Shown: positions 1 to 10,091 of the stretch, piece by piece
Position numbering within the stretch: position 1 is the stretch's first letter
Layout of the letters: the number at the start of each line of letters is the position of its first letter
Origin: Brachionus rotundiformis
Lineage: Eukaryota; Rotifera; Eurotatoria; Ploima; Brachionidae
DNA length: 64,000 bases
Direction: 5' to 3'
Assembly (NCBI GenBank): GCA_016802295.1
Contig: JAESIW010000138.1
Span: forward strand, 3,190,152-3,254,151
Position numbers and translations under genes: made by a program
Notes under the pieces: generated by a model
The model's database searches: none
Seen by the model: only the letters and a program-made list of their open reading frames with translations
What the model was told of the DNA's origin: nothing

Positions 1-1
1 A

Positions 2-929
2 TGTGAAACTAACATTAATTCTGCTAGATATGTAATTGATTCACTTATTGATCAATCATATGTGGAATTAATAGTTGAATATAAATCATCTTTAGATGGA
101 GTACTACCTTTGATAGATACGGTAAGATTGGAAAAAAGATATCAAGAGGAAATGACGAAAATTTCCAATGAGCATAAAAATTTTGTCAAAGATTTAAAAA
201 TTTTAAAAATTGATGGACAACTTTATTCTGTGCTAAAACAAAAAATAGATAATTATAAAGAGATTGCTAATGTGAATGTCAGACGCCTAAAAGACAATAT
301 ACTTTTGAATAATGGTTTCGATTTGGAATCAAAATTGTTCAATTTTCCAAATTTAAAAGATCTAGATTTTATACAAGCAAAAAATCAACGAGATTTTGTT
401 TTGAATTTAAAAGATTTGGATAGATTCGAAAAAAGATCAATATTTGGTGATGAGTTTTTGGTAAATGGTATTTCTTTTTATGTAGGTGTAAAACTAGAAG
501 AAAATCAATTTGGTGAAATATTTTGTTTGGGTGGTCTTTTTTGTTCAAATACATTCAATTTTTGTGGCATTAATGTTGAATATTCAATGCAATTGAGTCC
601 TTTAATGGATGAACCGATGAAAAAAAAGTCGTGCATAAAATGTTTTTCACCAGGATTTAGCAAATTAGCATCCTTAAACGTAATTTTTTTTTCAAATAAT
701 TAATCTAATTTAATTTTGATCAATTTAGAAATATTACGATTATAGCCAGAAAGAGCATAAGTTGTCAGTTCATGTGAAAATACTTAGTTTACGCAATAGA
801 AATTTGTCAGAAGTCTGTCCCAGAGATCTAAAGAAAAAACAAAAAAAGTCCAAAAAATCAAAATCTTTTGGACAAAATCTTATTCAAGTGATCGGTCCAG
901 ATTTAGACCTTGATTATCAGCCAGATTAA
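2..929 (+). CDS. 3' part of a coiled-coil protein gene, possibly MATH/TRAF-like (partial at window edge)
   Basis: The frame is open from base 2, so the 5' end lies outside the window. Two exons join in phase: 2-679 and 729-929, with a 49-bp GT-AG intron (680-728); the stop is at 927-929. About 293 residues are visible. The first ~100 are charged and helical (coiled-coil-like, rich in K/E/N/L). The middle part (FLVNGISFYVGVKLEEN, then a Cys/Phe-rich stretch, then HKLSVHVKIL) has the alternating hydrophobic pattern of a beta-sandwich and loosely resembles a MATH/TRAF-type domain. The C-terminus is a lysine-rich tail followed by acidic residues. A ubiquitin-ligase-like TRIM/TRAF protein is possible but not shown. 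The gene is real on splice phase and coding character; the function is unknown. Confidence 0.6.
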
Positions 930-1611
930 AATTTTATATTTAAAACATAAATAATTTTTCTATAATATAATACCTTAAAAATAAAATTTATATTAACTAA
1001 TCTTGATTCTTAAATTTAAATTTTGTTTTTCAGTTTTTTTTTAGCTATGTTTTTTTTCAACTTAATTCATGTTATCGTAACATGAATTTTCAAATTTAAT
1101 TCTTAAATTTTAACCTTAATATCGATCTCTAGATCACAGAGCTATCTATTTGTCTTGATTAAAAATATAATGTTATAACATAACATTTAAAATCATGCAT
1201 TATAATTAAAGGTTTGAGGCCAGTAAAAAATTTACTTATTAGAATGGCAGAGAAAAAATCAAAAAATTAATTAATAACAATCAAATTATTAAACTTATAC
1301 TCACAATTGGTAAACAAAGTTGACTGATAAAGAAACAAAAAGAGTTATTTTAGTATATTTTTTATTCCTCAATTTTTTAAAATACATATGAATTATTTTC
1401 TTAAAAATATTGAATTCTAGAATCTATATTCTTATTCAATCTTTATTATTTTTTCTATTTTAGTAAAAATAGTCAATATATTCAATTAGTAAATTATTTT
1501 AATTAAAAAAAAATAAGAATCAAACACGCTGTAATGATCTGTTGGTGATTTTTGAGATTTTAGTTGAATAAATTTAGCAAATTTGGATTCTAATTGTTTT
1601 AATTTAAATTT
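930..1611. other. AT-rich intergenic region with palindrome and LINE 3'-end similarity
   Basis: No convincing gene. Two things stand out. There is a perfect 11-bp-arm palindrome at 1064-1088. The stretch around 1105-1165, read on the minus strand, resembles the 3' end of the LINE at 4402-6491 (compare 4620-4690; shared words include GATCTCT, GATCACA and GTCTTGA). It may be a small fossil of a related element. Confidence 0.4.
1064..1088. repeat. Perfect inverted repeat (11-bp arms, 3-bp loop)
   Basis: Arms AATTCATGTTA (1064-1074) and TAACATGAATT (1078-1088) flank the loop TCG. A second, weaker hairpin (TGTTAT/ATAACA) lies near 1170-1185. No gene is adjacent within 100 bp. It may be a transposon end or chance in AT-rich DNA. 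Confidence 0.6.
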
Positions 1612-1805
1612 AAAAAAATGGACAAATAACAGTCACCATAACTATGTCGATCCGCAGATCCCAGGCCCTGATGAAAAAAGAGGAGGATGGTTGCAGCCAC
1701 ATGCATTGTATGTGCATACGGGCCTTTGCGTCTTGTCGTATGAGAGCGCCGCTGGCTTCGACTAAGACTTTATCTTGAGTGAGAGAAAGTCGCTTGATCA
1801 CATAA
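1612..1805. other. GC-rich island of unknown nature
   Basis: About 190 bp with GC content far above the flanks, ending abruptly on both sides against AT-rich DNA. Short open frames cross it on both strands, but neither gives a recognisable protein. It lacks the snRNA, SRP RNA, RNase P and 5S rRNA motifs I know. A motif similar to a Pol III B box (GGCTTCGACTA) lies near 1754-1764, without a matching A box. It could be a SINE or LINE end, or a structured ncRNA. Strand unknown. Confidence 0.4.
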
Positions 1806-2725
1806 AAATTGATCTAATTTTATTATTTTTTATGAAATTTTTTTTCCTGATTGGATTTGATTTTAGATGTTTTGATTTTTGGCTTAAAATTTTGCATTTT
1901 TCTAAAATAATTTTCTAAAAATTAAACATAATACATATTAATAAAAAACAAAATACAAAACATAAATTCGCACACAATTAGCAATTTTAAATGATCAATT
2001 AATAATGTATCAACAAATCAATTAAACTTTAAATAAATAATGCTATATGTTACTATATAAGGTCATATAATGACAGACTTAAATTCCTCCTAACCTCTTA
2101 TAAAAATCTCAACATGACGAGGATTTATGCTCCTGTACAACCATTGTACAATTGAAAACTATTATATATATTTGTGAATAAAATTCGAAATTTATATAAA
2201 CATTTATAGACATTTACTATATTAATTGGTAAAAAATAAATTTAAAAGAGAAGATCTTATTTGCTCAATTTATTATTTTAATTATCAAATATTACTTTCT
2301 TTTACTCTAATTTTGTAATTTAAAATTATTTAAAATTATAATATATTAAATTGACTATAAAAATATATTTGTTATTATTTGTAATAAGAAAGACTCGATT
2401 TAAAAATTAAATATTCTTGTTAAATTTATTAATTGTCTGTAGAATAAAATTAATATTTTAATAATCAGTAACGAGCATCTTTTTAAAATCATCAAAAATT
2501 CATATCATAATTTTATTATTATAATCTATTTTTTTAATTTACAACGTTTGCAAAAAAATAATCATTTAATAGAACAAATAAGTTTGACTTTATACATTTT
2601 AAATGAGAAAAACAATCATTCAAAAATAACAGCTATAATAAAAATTGTTTGAATGAATTTTAGGTTTGGTATGTTATAATAATAAATAGTATGGTATTAA
2701 ATTTAAAACAAAAAATTATTTTTTT
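1806..2725. other. AT-rich intergenic region
   Basis: Low-complexity AT-rich DNA. No coding region, tRNA or long repeat recognised. Confidence 0.5.
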
Positions 2726-3709
2726 CTATTTGACCACTTTAATTTGCTGAATTGGACAATTTAATTTATTATTTAAATTTGTCCTGGTAATTTTCAGATT
2801 ATTGTTGGTATTTAAAAAATTAGAGTTTATCAATCCATTGGTAACATTAGCACTATTATTTAAAATAACTGATTCAAATGAATCGAATTTCTTTGCCAAA
2901 CGGCTTAAATTATGCTGCAGTAGCTTCAACTGTTCCAGCGTTTCCATTTCAATATTTTTGAGCTCTTTCTGCTGTTCCAAAAGTTCATTTTGAATCTTAA
3001 GAACATTTTCAACACATATATCATTTGAGGTCATGTAGTTATAATTTGGTTTGAAACAAGTGGATGATAACATTGGAGACTGGCTTGATAAATTAACCAA
3101 AGGATCACTATTTTGAGAACTAGTTTGATAAAAATCTGTCAAACCAGCATCATTTATTGCCTTTTGTAAGTACTGAAGTTCTTTGTTTAGTTTCTGTGTT
3201 GTGTTATTTAGTTCAAGACCAGGTGAAATTGTGTTGTTTTGGGTGGTCAATAGCATTAGAGTTGGATTAAGAAGAGGAGTTGAAGGTGTACGGTCGTCAA
3301 AGTCATTTAAAAAATTGCTCGGACTGTGGTCCAATGTTTCTATTGTATCATTGAATTTTGAGTTATTTTGATTTAGAGACTTCGGCTTTACTTTGGTTAG
3401 CCGAGGCGTATTTGTTGGAAGATCCATATTGGTAGATGATGTCTTTGGAATGATGACTTGAGCGCGCCATATCTCTCCACAATTTCGAAAAACACTTATT
3501 TCCATTCCAACCTTTAACTCATCTATGTCCAAATCTATAATATTTGAATGAGGGACGGATGTCAAGCGACCATACCAATCATTATTAACATCGAATTGAG
3601 AATTTTCGAGCCATTTTACTAATGCGTATTTTTTATCTTCACTTTGATCGTTGAGCTCTTCTCCATTGTGGTCATTTGAGGTATCCAATTGATCAGTCGA
3701 GTTAGTCAT
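2726..3709 (-). CDS. WLE-type N-terminal domain plus coiled-coil protein, possibly BEN-family-like
   Basis: Single-exon frame of 327 residues. Residues ~27-90 (YALVKWLENSQFDV, then DELKVGMEISVFRN and GEIWRAQVI) resemble the small beta-rich module found at the N-terminus of many BEN-domain and transposase-related animal proteins (W-E-x-S/N, then W-x-A-x-I). A Ser/Asn/Pro-rich linker follows. A heptad-like helix (~228-280, rich in L/E/Q/K) would form a coiled coil. The tail is Asn-rich and ends in a basic stretch. No BEN domain is visible. Start taken as the ATG at 3709. A role as a nuclear adaptor is inference from the domain only. Confidence 0.6.
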   Translation of the reverse strand: MTNSTDQLDTSNDHNGEELNDQSEDKKYALVKWLENSQFDVNNDWYGRLTSVPHSNIIDLDIDELKVGMEISVFRNCGEIWRAQVIIPKTSSTNMDLPTNTPRLTKVKPKSLNQNNSKFNDTIETLDHSPSNFLNDFDDRTPSTPLLNPTLMLLTTQNNTISPGLELNNTTQKLNKELQYLQKAINDAGLTDFYQTSSQNSDPLVNLSSQSPMLSSTCFKPNYNYMTSNDICVENVLKIQNELLEQQKELKNIEMETLEQLKLLQHNLSRLAKKFDSFESVILNNSANVTNGLINSNFLNTNNNLKITRTNLNNKLNCPIQQIKVVK

Positions 3710-4295
3710 TTTTGATAGCTTTTTTTCTGAATCTTTTTCAATTTTGATTTTAAAAATGAAATCTTGAGCTGAAATTTTTGCAAATTATTATTCAAATTAC
3801 ATCAATCCTGTTTCTTTCATATATTCATCTTGATTGAGTGAATTAAAATTAATAATTAAGTCTGACTTAAATTTTGGTTATATTTTCTTTAATTTTGGTT
3901 AATTAAAGTATCTAAAAAAAATTTAGCGTTTCAGAACCAAAATTTAAAATTATTTTTTTAAACTCAAGTAAATTTCATCGAAATTTGAGAATTAATTTTT
4001 TATCAAATTAACATAAAAGTCTTTATTAAAATTCATTTATTTAATAACAGTACCTTTTTTAATTGTATTAATTAATAAATATTAAACTTTGATTTAATTA
4101 TTAAATTCCAAAGAATTTTCTCATATTCCTTTTATTTTGCTGTCCGATCACTTATCAAATATTAGCGTACTTTTGACTTAAATACCTGGTCCTTTATTTA
4201 TTTTTGTCTTGATTAAATTCTGATAAAAATTAATAATTAATCATACAACAAAATAAAATACTTTTTAAAAGTATATTAGATTTTAAATTGGAATT
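3710..4295. other. AT-rich intergenic region
   Basis: No gene recognised between the WLE/coiled-coil gene and the left direct repeat of the LINE. Confidence 0.5.
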
Positions 4296-4401
4296 AAATT
4301 TTTTTTAGTTTAAATAATAAAGTACGTTTTTTATGTACTTATTCGAATTTAATTATTTTTAGTTTTTTGTTTTCATTGTCAATCGCTCCATATTTTAGGT
4401 T
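4296..4401. repeat. Left copy of direct repeat flanking the LINE
   Basis: 106 bp, identical to 6492-6596 apart from one extra T. It begins with AAA plus eight T and ends with TATTTTAGGTT. The copies abut the two ends of the LINE, as expected for a long target-site duplication made at integration. Confidence 0.85.
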
Positions 4402-4664
4402 TCAATTTCAATTTCAAGGTTAATCAACAGGCTAGTGCCCATGTCATAAAGACCGATTAACACTCCATTTATTTAAATAAAATAAGTTTTACAAATTAAA
4501 AATTAATTGTTTATATAATTATTTAAAAAAATAAAACATTGAAATATTTAAATTAAATTTTTTGAATTTTTTTACAAAATCTGAGAAAATTAGATTAATA
4601 TTATTAAAAATTGAATGCTTAAATGTTGTAAATTTCAACATTGATCTCTTGATCACAAAGCAAT

Positions 4665-5075
4665 TTATAAGTCTTGAGTAGAAAAATCCAAAGTTTTTTT
4701 TGGTGATTTTGATGTTGGTTCTATCAGATTCTCACAGTTCCTTAAATTATATTTCAAATTCCTTGGGTCATTTTTCTTTAAATTCTGCCTTAGATTATCA
4801 GGAGAGTTATGAAAGTATAGTGTTTTATAAGCAAAAGATAGCATTCTATCTAGTATTCTATTTTGGAATGCATATAGGCCATACTTTTCTTAGAAGTTAT
4901 TAACTTCAAATTTAAACTTAAACAATTTAAATATTGTCAAATAAAAACTCTTAGCCAATTTAATTATTGCCTCTTTTGAGAAATAGCACAAGAGAGTCGA
5001 GCAATAATCAAAATAAGGCAATATAAACGTCTTAAAAAACTGTATTTTTACGGATGTTGATAGATAGAAAAGTCT
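4665..5075 (-). pseudogene. LINE reverse-transcriptase C-terminal remnant
   Basis: On the minus strand a frame reads STSVKIQFFKTFILPYFDYCSTL, then after further frame breaks RMLSFAYKTL and NLRN, ending at a stop at 4665-4667. These are the post-palm landmarks of CR1/Jockey-type RT ORFs. The catalytic FxDD region expected ~300 residues upstream is absent. Confidence 0.75.
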
Positions 5076-5126
5076 CTTATCTTAGTCTCTGAAGATGGTA
5101 ATTCATTTAAGGCTTCTTTAATTTCA

Positions 5127-6482
5127 TCAATGAAATGAAAAGCCAGGCGTTAGAAAACAATTATTTAATTTTAACTCTTTAAAACCGTCAAAAATAAATT
5201 TAGCTGAGTCATGTTCACCGGAAAAAGAAGAAGACGCAATAGATGCAAAGCAGCTGTTAAACATCTCGACTTGATCAACGGGATTATTAACCTTTATATC
5301 ATCCCAAACTAGCTCTTCTGGAAAGCTGTCAAGATCAGCATCTCCTCTAGTTTTAATGGATGACTTGTAAAAATTGCAGAATTTTTTGGAATTTTTGAAA
5401 TCTTTTGAGGATTTAGACTCAAAATATGATTTCATTTTCTGACGGTTGAGTTTTTTGAAATCTCTTCTAGCCTCCCTGTAATCATTTAAATTAATTATAT
5501 CCTTACGATTCAGATAGTTATGATAACAAAAATCCCTATAGTTTCTTAAGGTTCTTAATTCAGAATCAAACCAAGGACATTTTTGGTTATTCCTATCTTT
5601 AATTTTTTTAAATGGACAGCATTTATCAATGGACTGCAAAATATTATGTTTAATGAAATTCCATTTATCTTCTACTCCTAAAAGTTTATTTAGTATAGTA
5701 AAATCAATATTACTTAAAAATTGTCCAACTTTACTAATACTATTATCAGAAATCAAACGAAAATATTTTAAGCTAATTTTTTTCAAAGATTTTGAAACAG
5801 GAAATGAGCCTAAAAGAAATTTGTGATCGCTGAAAGGACATCCTACTATAGAAGAAATAGAATCAAAACTATCCTGATGCATTATATGATCGATGTAACT
5901 TAACTTAACATTAATATCTTTTGTATTGGAATTAATACCAATTCGTGTTGGTTGATTGGTAATTGTTTTTAGAGAGAAGTTTTTTAGAAATTCCCTAAAC
6001 CTAATATCTCCATTTAAATGATCCATATTTAGGTCACCCACAAGAACAATCCTTTTATTGGTATCATTTGTTAAAATGAACTGCTCTAAGAAATTAATAA
6101 AAAATAAATTATCAGTAGATGGAGGCTTATAGCTAAAAAGAAAATTAATGATTTCATTATTGCATTGTAATTCCATTGAAATAGCTTCAATTTGATCAAA
6201 GAAATTAAAATTTAGAATTTTTAAATTTTTCTTAACCAAAACAAGTAAACCACCACCATCCCTATTTCTATCTTTACGCTTTAATAAATAATTAGAACTA
6301 TAAAAAAAAGAGAAGGGAATAGAGTTATCTAATTTTGTTTCATTTAAAGAAATAACATCAAAGATGTTAAGTGAAACAATTTCTAAGACCTCATCCTTTT
6401 TAAGAAATAGCGAATTTACATTCAAATGTAATATATTTAAATTATTATTAAAGGTTGAGCAGAAATCTTTTGATTCATCCAA
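5127..6482 (-). pseudogene. LINE endonuclease region of the pol ORF (RT core lost)
   Basis: 451-residue frame starting at the ATG at 6482. Residues ~15-235 form an apurinic-type endonuclease: LNVNSLF at the N-terminus, ISLNETKLD with the catalytic Glu, VGDLNMDHL, SYIDHIMH, and a terminal SDHKFLLG. The rest is the helical linker that normally precedes RT (CPWFDSELRTLRNYRDFCYHNY is typical). The frame stops at 5127 by a frameshift. A different frame continues with IDEIKEALNELPSSE, the usual entry to the RT domain, before the deletion near 5060-5080. Confidence 0.85.
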
Positions 6483-6491
6483 ATATTTTGG

Positions 6492-6596
6492 AAATTTTTT
6501 TTAGTTAAATAATAAAGTACGTTTTTTATGTACTTATTCGAATTTAATTATTTTTAGTTTTTTGTTTTCATTGTCAATCGCTCCATATTTTAGGTT
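6492..6596. repeat. Right copy of direct repeat flanking the LINE
   Basis: 105 bp matching 4296-4401 with one single-base indel and no other difference seen. Sequence after it (GCGGTTTAC) differs from that after the left copy. Confidence 0.85.
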
Positions 6597-6859
6597 GCGG
6601 TTTACTTGAATATATGATTGATAAAATAAAAAATCAGATTTTAAACAAAAGTAACCGAAATTTAAACAGGAAGACTGTTCTAAACAGATTGAGTTAGAAG
6701 CTAGGTCGAAAAGAATATTCCTTTTATACTAAAAAAATTATTAGTTAGAATAAAAACGACAAATAACATTCTTTTCAACTAAATTAATTTAAAAGTATAT
6801 AAAGTACAATACTTTTTAAAGTAATATATAAGTATTAGTTGTAGGATATTAATATTTTG

Positions 6860-7219
6860 AATGTAACACGCTTTACATGTTATGTAAATTTGGGAAATAG
6901 ATAATTTTATTAAAGTATTTTCTCAAATTATTGATTAGATTGATTTTTAAATTTGTAATTTTAATAGAGCTTTTTTTTGTAAAGTTAATTTTTAAGATTT
7001 TTATTTAAAAAATATTGGTAGGAAAGAATTTATTTGGAATTTAATATTTGAATTTCATTTTTAAATTAAATTTTGAATGTTTTTAAATTAATTCAAATTA
7101 AACTTATGAAAATGAGTTAATGCATTTAAATTTTAAGATACATCTTATCAATCGGTTAAAATTTTTTTTGTAAATTATTTATTTTTTAAATTTACATAAC
7201 ATGTAAAGCGTGTTACATT
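6860..7219. mobile_element. MITE with perfect 32-bp terminal inverted repeats
   Basis: 360-bp element with no coding capacity. The left TIR is 6860-6891 (starts AATGTAACACGCTTTACATG) and the right TIR is 7188-7219, its exact reverse complement. A further inverted 11-mer, ATATTAATATT, lies just outside (6846-6856 and 7223-7233), so the true ends may be up to 14 bp further out. The interior is AT-rich. Superfamily not assignable: no clean target duplication seen. Confidence 0.85.
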
Positions 7220-7233
7220 AACAATATTAATAT

Positions 7234-7667
7234 TAAATTAAAAATTAATTCTCATATTTAAAATAAGACTTTTGAATTGATAAACAACTTCAAGTAGCCA
7301 TTTAAAGGCCTTTTAATCATTGCTTTACATTGATTGCTTAAGTGATACAGCTCTAGATTGATTATCCCACTTTAGGTTTTGATGAAAATAACTTGGTCTT
7401 TTTCAGATATATAAAAATTTCAATTAATCCAATTTCTATTAAACCTTATTGATTGAATAAAAATTTGAATATAAATAATTCAAACTATAAACTCTTGAAA
7501 ATAATTCTTATTGACCAATTTGATTTTCCAAGTAGATTCTTTTTTTTTTTAAATATTTAATATGATAATTTAAAAAGTTTTTAGCAAATTTTATTTATTT
7601 CAATATTTTATCAAAATAGCAAATTTACTTTATTTAGGCTAAATAAAAAGTTAATTATAAAAAAACT
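7234..7667. other. AT-rich intergenic region
   Basis: Nothing recognised between the MITE and the 3' end of the secreted-protein gene. Confidence 0.5.
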
Positions 7668-8270
7668 TTAATCTAATTTAGCATCATTTCTGCATTTGAC
7701 GTTCCAATTAAATTGCAAACCATTTGGCTCCTTGTACCATGTTAGTACATCTCGACGAACATTTTCTTTTGTTTTATGAAAATCAGCAAACAACGGCTCA
7801 TTAAATCCGACATTATATATAAAATAACTCCCGATACTATTAATTGGTTCAAATTTCCACATAAAACTTTCATCTGATGGAGACAGATCTTTTTGAGTAT
7901 GAACGAGCCTCATATTTGAATCGAAAAATATTAATCTTGGTACTCTGTCTCCAGCATACATATACTCATTATATCTTAAGTTTTTCAAATAGTAAATATT
8001 CTCTCTTCCGCTAACTGGTTCTAATATCCAAACTCCTTTGCGATCATCTTCAGTGAAGTCAAAATTGTGTCCATTTTTTACCGAGTAGAATAGTCCCAAA
8101 GGAAATGTATAAACGGCCCTTTTAAAATACTTTGAAAATAAGAAATTTGCTGCGTACATATATTCATGATATTTTTCATTGAATATGACACAATTCAATT
8201 CCTGATTGCGTGCATCGATTTTTAAAGTGCAAAAGATAAAAAAGGCAATAAAAAATTTAAGCTTTCTCAT
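7668..8270 (-). CDS. Secreted protein with three EYMYA-type repeats (beta-trefoil-like)
   Basis: 200-residue single-exon frame. A signal peptide is clear (MRKLKFFIAFFIFCTLKIDA). The mature part holds three related ~50-residue units, each with an E-Y/P-M/L-Y/F-A core: HEYMYAANFL, NEYMYAGDRV and NEPLFADFHK. Two of the units carry a R-x-V-x-T motif (RAVYTFPLG and RRDVLTWYK), and the middle one is preceded by GVWILEPV. Three-fold internal repetition with Trp in hydrophobic positions suggests a beta-trefoil. Only two Cys remain in the mature chain (near each end), so one disulphide is possible. A lectin-like or matrix role is inference. I cannot name a family with certainty. Confidence 0.65.
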   Translation of the reverse strand: MRKLKFFIAFFIFCTLKIDARNQELNCVIFNEKYHEYMYAANFLFSKYFKRAVYTFPLGLFYSVKNGHNFDFTEDDRKGVWILEPVSGRENIYYLKNLRYNEYMYAGDRVPRLIFFDSNMRLVHTQKDLSPSDESFMWKFEPINSIGSYFIYNVGFNEPLFADFHKTKENVRRDVLTWYKEPNGLQFNWNVKCRNDAKLD

Positions 8271-9491
8271 TCTTATAAAAGATTGATTCCTTGTAAAAAT
8301 TGTTATTTGTTTACTGTGTTAATAATAAAAAATGGATGTTTTTCTAATATAAAGTTAGTAATTCAATCTACTTGATTTAAAAATATTAGGTTGAAAACGC
8401 GTTAATAATTTCTATTAATCCTATAATTAACATTCGATTTGATATACTTGATTATTCTTATTTATATTGTTTTCTTCTTTTTCTTTTAAAATCATTGATA
8501 AAAAAAATTATCTATAATAATTGATTATCTTATCTTTTTTATGTATTTCGTATTACATTTCATAAAAATCATTTCCATTTTATTTATGAATTATATGAAG
8601 CTTTAATTAATTAACATATATCTGTATTTTAATAATATTAATTTTAACTTTAATTGTATAGATATAATTAATTTTACTTTTAAAACCATTTAAAATTATG
8701 TGGAAGTTTGAAATAAACTAACAATCAGGTTAAGCTTCTTCGAAGCTATGGTAGTAAATAAATTAAAGGTTGATTATTATTTTATAAAGAATTAAAAATA
8801 ATTATACAAAAACATATTTGCTGTGGCAAATTTTATTTAAAAAAAAGACCGAATTAATATCAGGTTTAGCCTACGGTTTATTTGTGCAGAGGCTAGGAAA
8901 AGTATAAAATCATCAACAGATGGTAAGGAGATAAGCAAAAACTACAATTTAATTTAATTTTTAAACTTTTAATTTAATATTAAAAGTTTGTAATTAAAAA
9001 GCTTTTAATTTTGTTTTTTTTTTTGAAAAATGAATTTTTCTGAAATTTTTTAAATTTCTTAAATAAATGATGAAATGGAATCGAGATAATTGAGAGCGTT
9101 AATCATCGAGTTAATCTAGTTTTTAAAATTTGCTATAAATTGAGAACTTTATGAATTTTTTGTGAATAAAATTTTCTAGCCGTGAAATGTATTTCTGAAT
9201 ATGTAATATAACATAAACTATGAACTAATTCAAAAAAAGAGTGGGGCTAGTTTTTTGATTATTTCCAAGCATTTCAATTATATTTATTTTATTTAGCAAG
9301 AAAAAAATAATTACGTATATTTCTGTTGGGTATGTTTTGCCTTTTTTTATTTCGATTTTTTCTATGTATTTAAGAAAATGTAATCTTATGGTAAAAAGAA
9401 ATTATCAAACTTTTCTTATTTGTTGATAAAAATAAATTATTCTCTTAAATTTTTGATTTCACTTTTTGTTTCTTGAACATTTTGTTTTAAG
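8271..9491. other. Intergenic region, AT-rich
   Basis: No gene recognised. It contains the hairpin unit at 8726-8754, listed separately. Confidence 0.5.
8726..8754 (+). repeat. Hairpin followed by ATGGTAG (copy 1)
   Basis: CAGGTTA, then the hairpin AGCTTC-TTC-GAAGCT (8733-8747), then ATGGTAG. The same architecture with a different stem occurs at 35782-35820. A conserved sequence around a compensating hairpin is the pattern of a transposon terminus. Confidence 0.45.
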
Positions 9492-9805
9492 GGTTGTGAA
9501 GTTGCCTTCAATTAAGAAAAACTTGAATTACTTTTTACCTCAAGGAATAATTTTGTTATGTAAAATGCTTAATCTTAAGAAAATTTGCGTAATACAATAA
9601 AGTCTGCTAATAATTCTGCAAGTTTCTGCATTTTGCACACCATCAAAAAGTATCTGCAATTACTCTGCAAGATTTGTGCATAAATATATTTTCGAATCGA
9701 GCAAAGTTGCTCAAGCATTTTACAGAACTAAATTATTCCTTGAGGTAAAAAGTTATTCAAGTTTTTCTGAATTGAAACGATTGAATCCAAAGGAACTTCA
9801 CAACT
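9492..9805. mobile_element. MITE with long imperfect terminal inverted repeats
   Basis: About 314 bp. Both ends begin GTTGTGAAGTT (left from 9493; right end near 9804 on the other strand). They then share some 60 bp, including AGAAAAACTTGAAT and CTTTTTACCTCAAGGAATAA, up to TGTAAAATGCTT. The left arm lacks about 19 bp that the right arm has. The interior repeats TCTGCAA-like words. No ORF. Target duplication unclear. Confidence 0.8.
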
Positions 9806-10091
9806 AAAATTTATCAGCACAAAAAATTAAAGCTTAAATAATTGTTTCATTTAAGCATAACAAAAAATTTACAATTATTAATTTTTTTTTATTAAAGAAA
9901 ATAGTTAATTTTATTTAACTAAATTAATTTTTTTTTTAAATTATAAATTTTGATTATTTAAAATCTTAATTTAAAAATTATTTAATAAAAATTAGAATGC
10001 TTCTTGATCCAATCTAAGTATTTGCTTACTCTTGTAAAAACCCTTAAATATTTATGATCTTACAAATTAATTTTGATGTTTTTAAAAAAAT

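Larger units (their letters stand above)
4402..6491 (-). mobile_element. Non-LTR retrotransposon (LINE) with deleted reverse-transcriptase core
   Basis: The element lies on the minus strand. It starts 9 bp before the endonuclease ORF and ends at 4402 with a short TTGAAA-type tandem repeat (4402-4417 on the minus strand), a common LINE 3' end. It holds an intact-looking APE endonuclease, a spacer, and then jumps to the extreme C-terminal part of the RT ORF, so the polymerase palm is missing. No ORF1 is present, so it is probably 5'-truncated as well. It is flanked by 105/106-bp direct repeats. It is non-autonomous and dead as read. Confidence 0.85.

Noticed and set aside
1583..1801. 60-63-codon ORFs on both strands over the GC-rich island
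   Set aside because: Open on both strands because the island has few stop codons; neither translation resembles a protein family.
4700..4903. 67-codon plus-strand ORF
   Set aside because: Antisense of the LINE RT C-terminal remnant.
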